The notes: a model not told the origin generated them from the letters alone. A stretch of 25,032 nt of DNA from Succinatimonas sp. UBA7265 (GCA_002473165.1 DKSD01000082.1:1-25032), one strand, 5' to 3'. Positions 8,275-16,522 are shown, counted from the first letter of the stretch. Numbers and translations: made by a program.

Positions 8275-8508
8275 GGCAACGCCTCCGCTAACCCGCGGCG
8301 CAGCTTAAGCACCAAGGCTCTTTTGGCTGTCAGCGCCTGCGCCGCGCTGACTGCCCTCATGTTTTCCCCTGTCCCGTTCTCCTCCGCCCTGCTTTTGCGC
8401 CATGCCGCGTACTCAGCTGCGGGCTTTCTGCTGACACATTTGCGGACACAGACGCCTTAACAGGCAGAGAGCGCGATTGAGCAAATGAATAGAGGATACG
8501 CCGGATTC
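8275..8508. other. Intergenic, no gene seen
   Basis: Only small inverted repeats are visible: gaggc-aac-gcctc just after the lipoprotein stop, and gtcagcgc-ctgcgcc-gcgctgac at 8329-8351. Neither has a T tract. No ORF with a convincing start was found on either strand. Confidence 0.6.
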
Positions 8509-8539
8509 AAGAAAGGATTCGCTAAACGGCGGGGCAGCA

Positions 8540-8691
8540 GGTGTCCGGGAAGAGCGGTAAGGACAACCGATTCCCGGACGGGCACCGCCAGCTAATGTAA
8601 GCGGTGTGATGCTCAAAATCATGGCATGCCAGTTTAAGACGGCATTGCAAATGAGCATCTCGGGATCAAGGATCAAAAGATCCTGTCCTCG
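8540..8691 (-). ncRNA. Putative antisense RNA of the left repeat copy
   Basis: A leftward promoter is present: -35 TTGCAG (plus 8721-8726), a 17-base spacer, then -10 TAAAAT (plus 8698-8703). Transcription from about 8691 would first make the GATC-stem hairpin and then cross the decayed toxin frame. The end is a guess at the gtccggg/cccggac stem. The promoter survives while the toxin does not, so this could be an orphan antitoxin RNA able to act on the right copy. Confidence 0.35.
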
Positions 8692-8704
8692 AGGTTTATT
8701 TTAA
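8609..8704 (+). pseudogene. Decayed toxin reading frame in the left repeat copy
   Basis: This frame corresponds to the right copy's toxin frame from its internal VML on. It reads MLKIMACQFK and is polar and basic instead of hydrophobic. The segment matching the right copy's start codon and AAGGAGG is shortened, leaving only a weak GCGG. The sense -10 is also gone (GATTCA where the right copy has TATAAT). It is therefore probably a dead toxin allele. Confidence 0.4.
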
Positions 8705-8726
8705 GGGTTAAGCCTCACTCCTGCAA
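8698..8726 (-). promoter_or_regulatory. Antisense promoter, left copy
   Basis: On the minus strand TTGCAG and TAAAAT are separated by 17 bases. It occupies the same place relative to the hairpin as the stronger promoter in the right copy. Confidence 0.45.
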
Positions 8727-8887
8727 GTTCAGAAGCCCGTTCTCAACAGATATCTGGCTGATGAAGCCTTGCGGCATCGCAGGCCGGCGCAACTCGGCGA
8801 TCGGATCGATATGCAGGGAGCACAGTTTTATCGTGATAAGAACTAAAAAAATTAACTTAAGTATATGTAATTCAGATTAAATTACGA

Positions 8888-8893
8888 TATAAT
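8888..8893 (+). promoter_or_regulatory. Sense -10 box of the small hydrophobic peptide
   Basis: A perfect TATAAT lies in an AT-rich stretch (8845-8893). No good -35 is visible at 16-18 bases. The transcript would begin near 8900 and carry a leader of about 85 bases. That leader has a long stem (gtccggg 8923-8929 with cccggac 8950-8956, enclosing accggt-cgcc-accggt). Confidence 0.5.
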
Positions 8894-8965
8894 AGAAAGG
8901 ATGTCTCATGGAGACAGTGGTTGTCCGGGATTACCGGTCGCCACCGGTTCCCGGACTCGTGCCAA

Positions 8966-8979
8966 CTCCTGATAAGGAG
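8966..8979 (+). promoter_or_regulatory. Shine-Dalgarno hidden in a hairpin
   Basis: ctcct (8966-8970) pairs with aggag (8975-8979) across a gata loop, placing the AAGGAGG ribosome site of the small peptide inside a stem. Self-blocked ribosome sites are common in type I toxin mRNAs. The pairing is seen; the effect is inferred. Confidence 0.5.
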
Positions 8980-8985
8980 GTTGCG

Positions 8986-9051
8986 ATGAGAATTTACGTT
9001 CTCATTGTGATGCTGATCATTTTGATTTGCTGGTCTGAGCCGGTATTTTAA
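8986..9051 (+). CDS. Ibs-like small hydrophobic peptide, putative type I toxin
   Basis: This 21-codon frame reads MRIYVLIVML, then an Ile/Leu run, then ICWSEPVF. It is one membrane-spanning segment with a basic residue at position 2 and a short polar tail ending in an aromatic. That is the layout of the E. coli Ibs toxins (18-19 aa, M-K/R, then V/I/L run, then S-F-x-x-Y), which damage the inner membrane when expressed. An AAGGAGG lies 6 bases before ATG, a TATAAT about 95 bases upstream, and a strong promoter faces it from downstream. It is too short for standard gene calling. It could instead be a harmless small membrane protein. Homology to Ibs is by pattern only. Confidence 0.6.
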   Translation: MRIYVLIVMLIILICWSEPVF

Positions 9052-9101
9052 ATGAGGCATCAGCTGGGGCAGGTTCGAAAGATCCTGCCTCAGTCGTACA
9101 T

Positions 9102-9130
9102 ATTATAGAATTTATGTATCTCCCTTACAA
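9102..9130 (-). promoter_or_regulatory. Strong antisense promoter
   Basis: On the minus strand: -35 TTGTAA (plus 9125-9130), spacer of exactly 17 bases, -10 TATAAT (plus 9102-9107). It is one of the best sigma-70 matches in the window. No annotated gene lies in its direction except the small peptide on the opposite strand. Confidence 0.65.
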
Positions 9131-9220
9131 ATTCTAAGTCCTGTTTTGTGACTTCCTCTTGTTTTGTCACCTTATCTTGGCAGCAAAACCGGCCAGTCTG
9201 CGGCTTAGGTTTGGCCTGCT

Positions 9221-9917
9221 TTAAATTCCCAGATAAGCCTTTCTCACATCCGGGTTGGCCGCCAGCTCCGCCGCCGTGCCTTCGAGCACCGCGTGCCCGC
9301 TTTGCAGCACCATGCCGCGCGAGGCCACCTGCAGCGCCAGCGCCGCGTTCTGCTCGACCAGCAGCACCGCGACGCCTGATTTGGCGATCCTGACTATGGC
9401 CTCATGGACCTCGTCGACGACCACCGGCGCCAGGCCGTGGCTGGGCTCATCTAAAAGCAGCAGCTTAGGATTGCTCATGAGCGCCCTGCCGATGGCGACC
9501 ATCTGCTGCTCGCCGCCTGAAAGCGTGCCCGCCAGCTGCGAGGCGCGCTCGCGCAGGCGCGGAAACATCTGCATGATCCCGTCCATGCGCTCTGCAAGTT
9601 TTTTGTCTTTGCGCTTGCAGAAGGCGCCCATCCACAGGTTGTCGACCACTGACATCTTCGGGAAGACATGGCGGCCCTCAGGCACGTGCCCGATCCCGAG
9701 CTTTGGGATGTCCTTGCCGTTCATGTCTATGAGCTCATGCCCGTCAAACTTGATGCTGCCCCGGCGCACCGGAGTGATCCCGGAGATCGAGCGCAGCAGC
9801 GTGCTCTTGCCTGCGGTGTTGGCACCGAGCACGGAGACCGTCTCGCCGCTGTCAACGCTCAGACTGACGTTATGCAGCACCGGCGCAGCGCCGTAGCCTG
9901 CGCACAGATCTTTGATT

Positions 9918-9928
<11 letters not shown>
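9221..9928 (-). CDS. livF: Branched-chain amino acid-type ABC transporter ATPase LivF
   Basis: One of two cytoplasmic ATPases that drive the Liv-type importer. I set the start at ATG 9928 (MLLEIKDLCAGYGAAP), which has GGGAGG just upstream and overlaps livG by 11 bases. It gives the usual 235 aa; a longer frame to 10042 lies within livG. Walker A is GANTAGKST (35-43), the signature is LSGGEQQ (136-142), and Walker B is LLLLDEPSHGLAP (D160, E161). The fourth Walker A position is Thr where LivF normally has Gly (GANGAGKTT). The GK(S/T) core is intact, so it should be functional. Confidence 0.9.
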
Positions 9929-10718
<790 letters not shown>

Positions 10719-10736
10719 ATCTGTCTCCTGTCTCCC

Positions 10737-11753
10737 TTACACAGCGCCGGCGGCCTGGCCGCTTTGCGCCGCATGCTTTTTCTGCGCGCGCCTGCGCAGG
10801 CGCTCCCAGGCTGAGATCAGCCCGCGAGGCTCATAGATGATGGCGGCGATCAGGATGACCGAGGTCACAAACGGCCCGAGGCCTGCCACGTCCGACATGG
10901 TGTTCACGGCGATCTCATCGAGCGGGATGAGGATGCAGGCGCCGATGAGCGGGCCCCAGAGCCTGCCCATGCCGCCGATGATGCAGATGAGCGCCACTCT
11001 CACGGAGATGCCGGTCATCGAGAAGATCGACTCAGGATCGAAGAAATAGGTGAACTGGGCGTACACCGTGCCGCACATGCCCATGGTGAAAGCCGAGACC
11101 ATGGAAGTGCCAAGCTTGATGCGGTAAGTGTCGATGCCTGACACCTCGGCCGCCTGCTCGTTCTCGCGGATGGCGCGCAGCCTGAAGCCCATGGCGCCGG
11201 TAGAGAGTTTCCAGAAGATCAGCGAGACCACGGCAAACAGCGCCACGATCACCACGTAATAGGAAGTGTTGGACTCAAACTGGAAATTCGCAAACGAAGG
11301 CTCGCCGTAAGGGATGGTGATGCCCGTGGGGCCCTCGGTGAGATCCGCAAAATGGATTGCGATGATCTTTAAGACCTCGGCAAAGGCCAGGGTCGCGAGC
11401 GCAAAGTAATGCCCTCTTAAGCGAAACAGCGGGATGCTCAGAAGCAGCATGGCCACGGCCGCGACGACGCCGCCTGCGAGCATGCCGGCCCAGGGGGAGA
11501 TCCCCTGGCGGATGAACAGCAGCGTCGAGGTGTAGGCGCCCAGCCCGAAGAAAGCCGCATGCCCCAGCGACAGCTGGTTGGCAAGGCCGCCTACGATATT
11601 CCACGCCTGCGCCATGGCCGCAAAGAGCACGACCATGGAGACGATGCGCAGCAGATAGCCGTCAGGATCCATGCCCAGCGGGATCAGGAACGCGACAGCG
11701 AGGCACAGATAAACCGCCGTGCGCGCGTTTAAGGTAACGCCTTTGAATTTCAT
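10737..11753 (-). CDS. livM: Liv-type ABC transporter permease LivM
   Basis: Inner-membrane permease of 338 aa with about 8-10 hydrophobic helices. It has family hallmarks AWNIVGGLANQLSLGHAAFFGLGAY in pieces (AWNIVGGLANQ at about 51-61, LGHAAFFGLGAY at about 63-74), LRGHYFALATLAFAE and the coupling segment RAIRENEQAAEVSGI. The last 25 residues are basic and cytoplasmic. It follows livH by one base and precedes livG by 18, so all are one transcript. Confidence 0.92.
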   Translation of the reverse strand: MKFKGVTLNARTAVYLCLAVAFLIPLGMDPDGYLLRIVSMVVLFAAMAQAWNIVGGLANQLSLGHAAFFGLGAYTSTLLFIRQGISPWAGMLAGGVVAAVAMLLLSIPLFRLRGHYFALATLAFAEVLKIIAIHFADLTEGPTGITIPYGEPSFANFQFESNTSYYVVIVALFAVVSLIFWKLSTGAMGFRLRAIRENEQAAEVSGIDTYRIKLGTSMVSAFTMGMCGTVYAQFTYFFDPESIFSMTGISVRVALICIIGGMGRLWGPLIGACILIPLDEIAVNTMSDVAGLGPFVTSVILIAAIIYEPRGLISAWERLRRRAQKKHAAQSGQAAGAV

Positions 11754-11754
11754 G

Positions 11755-12615
11755 TCAGGCCTCCTTGAGCAGGCCTTCGGGCTTAAAGGCCAGAATGCCG
11801 ATGAACACCATAAAGAGGATGAGGTTTTGCAGCTGCACCGGCAGCACCATGGCAGAGAGCGACTGGATCACGCCGACCACCAGGCCGCCCACGAGAGCGC
11901 CCGCGACATTGCCAAGTCCGCCTAAAACCACCACGGTGAACATCAAAATGGCAAACTGCCCGCCTACGGTGGGGCTTACCGTCATGTAAGGGAGGATCAC
12001 GGCACCGCCGATCGCGGTGAGCGCCACGCCCACGGCAAAGGTCAGCGCGTAAACCTGTTTTACGTTGACGCCGCAGAGCACGGCGGCGTTCTCATCCTGC
12101 GCGGTGGCGCGGATGGCGCGGCCGAACCACGTCTTTGAAAGGAAGAGCCACAGCGCGATGCAGACGATCACGGCAGCTGAGAAAGCGAAGAGATAAGGAA
12201 CGCTGATGAAGAGCCCGAAGATCTTAAGGCCCGACTGCTGGTAGGACACGACCACGGATTTGAACGATGAGCCGAAGATTAGCAGCACGGCGTTCTCAAG
12301 CAGGATCATGAGGCCGACGGTCAGAAAGATCTGCGCCACCGGCGGGGCTTTGAGCACCGGCTGGAGCAGCAGTTTCTCTATGGCGTAGCCGATGATGAAG
12401 ATCACGGCGCCCGTCAGCGGGACGCCCAGGATCGGATCGAGTCCTAACGAGTCCCAGGCAAACCAGGCAGCGTACATGCCCAGCATCATGAACTGAGCCT
12501 GCGCGAAGTTGACGATCCCCAGCACGCCGAACACGAGCGACAGGCCGATGGAGATCACCCCGTAAATGCCGCCGAGCAGGATCCCGTCCAGAAGCGACTG
12601 AATAAAGGCAAGCAT
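11755..12615 (-). CDS. livH: Liv-type ABC transporter permease LivH
   Basis: Inner-membrane permease of 286 aa with about eight helices. Conserved stretches are GGIYGVISIGLSLVFGVLGIVNFAQ (beginning at about residue 15), the coupling segment GRAIRATAQDENAAVLCGVN, and GGLGNVAGALVGGLVVG near the C-terminus. AGGAGAAAG precedes the ATG. It pairs with LivM to form the channel. It lies 99 bp after livK, with a hairpin in the gap. Confidence 0.92.
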   Translation of the reverse strand: MLAFIQSLLDGILLGGIYGVISIGLSLVFGVLGIVNFAQAQFMMLGMYAAWFAWDSLGLDPILGVPLTGAVIFIIGYAIEKLLLQPVLKAPPVAQIFLTVGLMILLENAVLLIFGSSFKSVVVSYQQSGLKIFGLFISVPYLFAFSAAVIVCIALWLFLSKTWFGRAIRATAQDENAAVLCGVNVKQVYALTFAVGVALTAIGGAVILPYMTVSPTVGGQFAILMFTVVVLGGLGNVAGALVGGLVVGVIQSLSAMVLPVQLQNLILFMVFIGILAFKPEGLLKEA

Positions 12616-12685
12616 AGCTTTCTCCTCAAAACAAAACCGGGGCGGCCGCCGCAGTGACCGGCTTGAAACACCGCTCCGGGAATAA

Positions 12686-12706
12686 CGGCGGGAGGAGCTC
12701 CCGCCG
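12686..12706. terminator. livK-livH intergenic hairpin (attenuator-like)
   Basis: Arms cggcgggag and ctcccgccg pair perfectly over 9 bp around a 3-base loop. No T tract follows on the minus strand (ttattccc). It more likely stabilises livK mRNA or causes partial termination than stops the operon. Confidence 0.55.
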
Positions 12707-12714
12707 CCTTAACG

Positions 12715-13905
12715 TCACTGCGGCAGCACCGGCTCAGAGGTGGCCACATCCTTCGGGTACACCGTCACGAGACGCTCGCCGCGCCACTGCACGAGGATCG
12801 GGAAGGTCTTGGTGTTCAGGCCGTTCTTGTCAAAGACGACGCACTTGCCCGGGATAGCCGAGGCGATGCCGTCACAGGTGTTCGTCTCCGCCAGGGCGTC
12901 GCGGATCTTCTTAGGATCGGCTGAGCCGGCTTTCTCGATGGCTTTGGCCATCACGTCAACAGCCACAGCGTGGGAGATCGCGTCGTGGGTCGGCATGACG
13001 CCGTACTGCTTCTCAAAGCGGTCGACAAAGTCCTTGGGCGCCAGGTCCTGGTTTGAGGAGGCCACGGACAGAATACCTTCGCAGTACTCGCCCAGGCCCT
13101 TGCGGAAGTCGTTTATGACGTAGCCTGCGGCGCCGCCGACGGCCGGAATGTTAATGCCCTGCTGCCTCATGCCGCGGATTAACAGCAGCGCGTCATTGAA
13201 GTAGGACACCGGGAACACGATGTCAGGGGAGGTGGCGCGGATCTTGTTGATAAGCGGGTTGGCGTCAGTGATGCCAAGAGGATAGGCCTCATCGACGACG
13301 ATCTCCACGCCTTTGGCCTGGGCGGCGGCTCTCAGGCCTTTGGCCTGGGTCGTGCCGTAGGCGGTGTCCTCATAGAGGATCGCGATCTTCTTGGGGGCTT
13401 TGCCGTGATCTTTCATCATGTCGTAGATGTAGTTGAACTGATCGGCGCCGAAGACCGTGCCCTTAGGGGTTACCTGGAAGGAGTACTTGTAGCCGCGCTC
13501 GGTGATCTGATCGGCAAAGGCGAAGGTCACCAAAGGCACCTTCATGCGCTCGGTGACCTCAGAGGCCGCCAGCGTCGAGGAGGAAACGAAGTGGCCGACG
13601 ATGCCGGAGACCTTCTCGCGGGAGATCAGGCGCTGGGTGGCCTGGGCCGCGGTGTTAGGGGTAGGGATATCAGCGGGCACCAGTTCGAGTTTGGCGCCGC
13701 CCAGACTCTTGATGCCGCCTGCCTCGTTGATCATGTCAACGGCAAGCTGCATACCGCGCTGGCAGTTGACGCCAAACACGGAGTTAGGGCCGGAGAGCGG
13801 CTGGATCATGCCGATCTTCACATTGTCGGCGGCCAGGGCGGAGCCGACGGAGACGGCAAGCAGGGAAACGCAAAGCGCTGCTTTGGCAAAAATACGTGCT
13901 TTCAT
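12715..13905 (-). CDS. livK: Periplasmic substrate-binding protein LivK-like
   Basis: Solute receptor for the ABC importer (type I periplasmic-binding fold, Peripla_BP_6), 396 aa. A clear Sec signal MKARIFAKAALCVSLLAVS ends in SALA-AD near residue 25. The mature start VKIGMIQPLSGPNSVFG and GMQLAVDMINEAGGI are family hallmarks, as is NPLINKIRATSPDIVF in the hinge. Such receptors bind Leu/Ile/Val, urea, short amides or aromatic acids. The closest neighbour in the operon is a nitrilase, so the ligand may be a nitrile, its amide or acid product, or an amino acid. Confidence 0.9.
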   Translation of the reverse strand: MKARIFAKAALCVSLLAVSVGSALAADNVKIGMIQPLSGPNSVFGVNCQRGMQLAVDMINEAGGIKSLGGAKLELVPADIPTPNTAAQATQRLISREKVSGIVGHFVSSSTLAASEVTERMKVPLVTFAFADQITERGYKYSFQVTPKGTVFGADQFNYIYDMMKDHGKAPKKIAILYEDTAYGTTQAKGLRAAAQAKGVEIVVDEAYPLGITDANPLINKIRATSPDIVFPVSYFNDALLLIRGMRQQGINIPAVGGAAGYVINDFRKGLGEYCEGILSVASSNQDLAPKDFVDRFEKQYGVMPTHDAISHAVAVDVMAKAIEKAGSADPKKIRDALAETNTCDGIASAIPGKCVVFDKNGLNTKTFPILVQWRGERLVTVYPKDVATSEPVLPQ

Positions 13906-13934
13906 AGGTAGTTCCTCGTTAAAAGTGAAGCGGT

Positions 13935-13959
13935 AAAACCAGGGCGCCTGAGCGCCCTG
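13935..13959 (-). terminator. Hairpin with T run between nitrilase and livK
   Basis: cagggcgc and gcgccctg (13940-13947, 13952-13959) form an 8-bp stem with a 4-base loop. On the minus strand GTTTT follows. There is little room for a separate livK promoter between it and livK, so it probably terminates only part of the transcripts. Confidence 0.55.
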
Positions 13960-13964
13960 AGGGT

Positions 13965-14921
13965 TTATTTCGTCATAAGCTCGTCTTCGACGGTGAAGTT
14001 GGTGACGCTTTTGGTGTCAGAGCGGTTGACGTGCAGCTGGAACACGTCCGGGCGGCCGTAATGACCGACGACGTCCATATCGAACTTGCCGCGCGCGATC
14101 TGGTTCTTGTCGATGTCGGCGTAAAGGATGCACTCGTGCTCATAGTCAGGGCCCGCCAGCACCTTGCCGAAAGGATCGATGATGCAGCTGCCGCCAGTGC
14201 TGACCAGTTTGTTCTCCTTGTCATCCTTGGCCTTGCCGTAGTTTTCGGCATAGTCGTTGCGATGGGCGATGATGTTGCAGGTCAGCACGAAGCAGCGGCC
14301 TTCCATCGCGATGTGCCTCATGGAAGGCAGCCAGGTCTCGCGGCCGTCGGCGGTCGGCGCCAGATAGAGCTCAATGCCGTCGCTGTACATGGTGGTGCGC
14401 AACAGCGGCATGTAGTTCTCCCAGCAGATCACTGCGCCGATCTTGCCGACCTCGGTGTCGATGACCGGCATGGTCGAGCCGTTGCCAAAGCCCCAGATCA
14501 GCCTCTCAGAGCCGGTGGGCATGAGCTTGCGGTGCTTGCCTAAATATTTGCCGTCGGAGCCGATGAACACGACGCAGCAGTAAACGGTGCCGCCGTCGCG
14601 CTCAATGATGCCGGTGACCAGGATGATGTGGTTCTTTTTGGCGATCTGACACAGCTGCTTGATCTCAGGGCCGTCAATGTCGACGGCGTTGTCATGGTAG
14701 GCAGCCCAGTCGTCACGGCCTTTCTCGCCGCGGTGGCCGATGTTGCAGTCAAAATCGTTGCCGCGCGGATAACCGCCGATGCTGGCTTCCGGGAAGAGGA
14801 TGATCTTCGCGCCTTTAGAGGCGGCCTCTGCGGTCATCTTCTCGATCTTTTTGAGCATCTCAGGCTTTGAAGCGGGGGATACCTGCGCGACTGCGGCTTT
14901 GTACTTGGTGAGTTTTTCCAT
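13965..14921 (-). CDS. Nitrilase
   Basis: Hydrolyses a nitrile to the carboxylic acid and ammonia in the cytoplasm. The triad is visible: Glu45 in ILFPEASIGGYPRG, Lys132 in HRKLMPTGSER, and Cys166 in VICWENYMP. The CWEN(Y/L)MP motif marks true nitrilases (branch 1), as opposed to amidases or carbamoylases. At 318 aa it is slightly shorter than plant and fungal enzymes but normal for bacteria. TAGGAG lies 9 bases before the ATG. It is the first gene of a run with livKHMGF. The substrate cannot be told from sequence. Confidence 0.9.
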   Translation of the reverse strand: MEKLTKYKAAVAQVSPASKPEMLKKIEKMTAEAASKGAKIILFPEASIGGYPRGNDFDCNIGHRGEKGRDDWAAYHDNAVDIDGPEIKQLCQIAKKNHIILVTGIIERDGGTVYCCVVFIGSDGKYLGKHRKLMPTGSERLIWGFGNGSTMPVIDTEVGKIGAVICWENYMPLLRTTMYSDGIELYLAPTADGRETWLPSMRHIAMEGRCFVLTCNIIAHRNDYAENYGKAKDDKENKLVSTGGSCIIDPFGKVLAGPDYEHECILYADIDKNQIARGKFDMDVVGHYGRPDVFQLHVNRSDTKSVTNFTVEDELMTK

Positions 14922-15553
14922 TTGCTTTATCTCCTAACCATTTCCGATGACCAAAGGTTAAGGCTCTAAAACGCCCGATCTTTGGAAACACGCAAAATGA
15001 CCGATAGGAGACGCAATACTCACCAATATGTAACATTCCAGATTTATTTTTGTTTATCAAAAAGGTATCTGTCACCGATAATATGACGTCCGATGTCTTG
15101 TGATCAGCTCTTCCCAAAACTGTTCAAAACCGCATTTCAGGAAGCGCTTCACTTGAAGTGAAGCGCAATCACTTGAAATGAACGCAATCATTTGAGATGA
15201 ACCAAGCCCGTTTCGTTATTCACCTGGAAAGCCGCGCACCGTTTTGATGAAAGCCCTGCACTTAAAAAGTGCTGCAAAACAGAGAGAACAGCAGGATGAA
15301 AAAGTCACGCGAGTGGTGCAGTCAGCGCCGCCTTAAAAGGGACATTCACCATCTGCGTGTTTGTTCCGCCGCGCCGGTCAGCTCAGCTGAAGCGGAAATT
15401 TGCTGCTGTCGTAAGATGTTGCAAGATGAGACAGCCGCTGAACCGGCCGCCTGGCTGTAAAGGTACGTAAATCCTGGCTGACAGGCTTGCAAGTTTGGGG
15501 GTCGCCGCAGGCTCTTGCGCGGAAAACCGAAGTGGGTTTTATAACAGTGAGCT
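14922..15553. other. Long intergenic region upstream of the nitrilase operon
   Basis: About 630 bases with no convincing gene. The nitrilase promoter should lie within about 150 bases of 14921. A TTGATA (minus strand, near plus 15055) is a possible -35, with only a weak -10. The region holds the palindrome cluster described at 15144-15200 and a small hairpin gcactt-aaa-aagtgc at 15258-15272. Plus-strand frames at 15269-15460 and 15495-15692 lack support. Confidence 0.55.
15144..15200. promoter_or_regulatory. Perfect 23-bp palindrome plus two tandem degenerate sites
   Basis: Arms gcgcttcactt and aagtgaagcgc (15144-15154, 15156-15166) are perfect around one central G. The core tcacttgaagtga repeats as tcacttgaaatga (15169-15181) and tcatttgagatga (15188-15200) at 19-20-base spacing, two helix turns. 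This is the layout of a cooperative operator. It lies about 225 bases upstream of the nitrilase start and could bind the LysR or FadR-type regulator nearby. Confidence 0.6.
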
Positions 15554-15590
15554 AAAACCGCGCCCGCAGTTTAGAAGGGAGATCGGGCGC
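15554..15590 (-). terminator. Likely terminator of the LysR gene
   Basis: gcgcccg (15560-15566) pairs with cgggcgc (15584-15590) around a 17-base loop. On the minus strand GGTTTTA follows. It lies about 30 bases beyond the LysR stop. The long loop makes it a moderate candidate. Confidence 0.5.
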
Positions 15591-15622
15591 ATGCAGGATG
15601 AGGAGAAAGACAGAAACGGAGA

Positions 15623-16495
15623 TCAGGCAGGCACAGCCGCCCGGTTTTTAACCTCATCGAGGAAACAGCGGAAAGCCGTGTCCATCACATGATCTTTGCG
15701 GCAGACGAAATCTATGGGCAGCAGATCGTTTTTCCGCAAAGTAAATGACACCAAAAGATGCTGATCCAAAAGCCCCTCCACGCTCAGCCTGGGCAGATAG
15801 CTGTACCCAAGCCCGGCGCAGACACTGGAGATGATCGCGCCCAGGGAGTTTTCTATGACCATGTTCTCCTGGAAATCGGCATCCTTGCGCTTGATGAGAT
15901 TCAGGAACCTCGCCCGAAAGGAACTGCCTTCAGGAAAAGTGATAAGCGGCGCGTGACTTATGAGATCGTCCAGGGATTTGGCGTCCGGGCTTGCGACAAT
16001 GAACATCTGTTCCTCGCTGAAAGCGATCGTCTCGACATCCGGGTTGGTGATGGGACCTGACAGGAACGAGCCGTCGAGATCATAGCTGAGCACCGGCTCG
16101 AGCAGCGCGTTATTCAGCGCGGTGGTCACGGACAGGCGGACATTGGGGTGATGCCGGTGGTAGTCAGTGAGGAACTGCGGCAGGATGTTCGTGGAGATCG
16201 CCTCGATGGCGCCGATGCGCAAGGAGCCGTAAGCCTCGCCTTTGTCGAGCAGCATTTTCCGCGCGTCGTTTTCAAGATAGCGGATCTTTTTGGCGTACTC
16301 GAGCAGAGTTAACCCCTTTCCCGTGAGTTTGACGCCGCGGTTGTGGCGGTAAAAGAGCCTGGAGCCGCACTCTTTTTCAAGCTGCAGCATCCTCCCTGAA
16401 ACGTTTGACTGGGCGCAGTTATGCCGCAAGGCGGTTTTGGAGAAACTGCCGGTTTCCGCCACGTCGATAAATATTTCAAGAGTATGAAATTCCAT
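15623..16495 (-). CDS. LysR-family transcriptional regulator
   Basis: The protein (290 aa) has the N-terminal LysR helix-turn-helix at about residues 3-62 (FIDVAETGSFSKTALRHNCAQSNVSGRMLQLE, quoted here only for its SFSKTAL and QSNVS cores). A LysR_substrate domain follows (about 88-285). Members usually activate a nearby metabolic operon when a small ligand binds. It is read in the same direction as the nitrilase-liv operon, about 700 bp upstream of it, and divergent from a FadR-type gene. A site matching the LysR pattern ATC-N9-GAT lies just before its own start. Confidence 0.9.
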   Translation of the reverse strand: MEFHTLEIFIDVAETGSFSKTALRHNCAQSNVSGRMLQLEKECGSRLFYRHNRGVKLTGKGLTLLEYAKKIRYLENDARKMLLDKGEAYGSLRIGAIEAISTNILPQFLTDYHRHHPNVRLSVTTALNNALLEPVLSYDLDGSFLSGPITNPDVETIAFSEEQMFIVASPDAKSLDDLISHAPLITFPEGSSFRARFLNLIKRKDADFQENMVIENSLGAIISSVCAGLGYSYLPRLSVEGLLDQHLLVSFTLRKNDLLPIDFVCRKDHVMDTAFRCFLDEVKNRAAVPA

Positions 16496-16522
16496 AAATT
16501 TTCGCCGAGATTTTAGTTTTAC

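Larger units (their letters stand above)
8510..8726. repeat. Left, decayed copy of the type I toxin-antitoxin-like repeat
   Basis: This segment aligns with 8894-9130 at an offset of roughly 380-415 bases. Shared landmarks, in the same order, are agaaaggat (8510-8518), the gtccggg/cccggac stem arms (8543-8549, 8573-8579), a 50-base block starting gtgatgct (8606) that is 34/50 identical without gaps by my hand count, the AGGATC-AAAA-GATCCT hairpin (8669-8684), and a promoter pointing left (8698-8726). Confidence 0.65.
8923..9096 (-). ncRNA. Putative antisense RNA antitoxin (Sib-like)
   Basis: The promoter at 9102-9130 would start an RNA near 9095-9096 that runs left across the whole small peptide frame and its ribosome site. 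Its 5' end forms a stem (tggggcagg 9065-9073 with cctgcctca 9084-9092 on the plus strand, with a small internal stem). Its far end could be the gtccggg/cccggac stem. A full-overlap antisense RNA of about 110-175 nt matches the Sib arrangement. The 3' end is not defined, as no T tract follows the stem. Confidence 0.5.

Noticed and set aside
8413..8676. Minus-strand open frame of 87 codons
   Set aside because: It runs antisense through the left repeat copy, has no ribosome site and its composition is not protein-like. The repeat explains the region better.
15144..15200. CRISPR array or plasmid iterons
   Set aside because: Only three short degenerate units without spacers, and no replication or Cas gene nearby. 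An operator fits better.
15269..15692. Two plus-strand frames of 63-65 codons upstream of the LysR end
   Set aside because: No ribosome site, no recognisable motif, cysteine- and arginine-rich composition. The second overlaps the LysR gene and its terminator.
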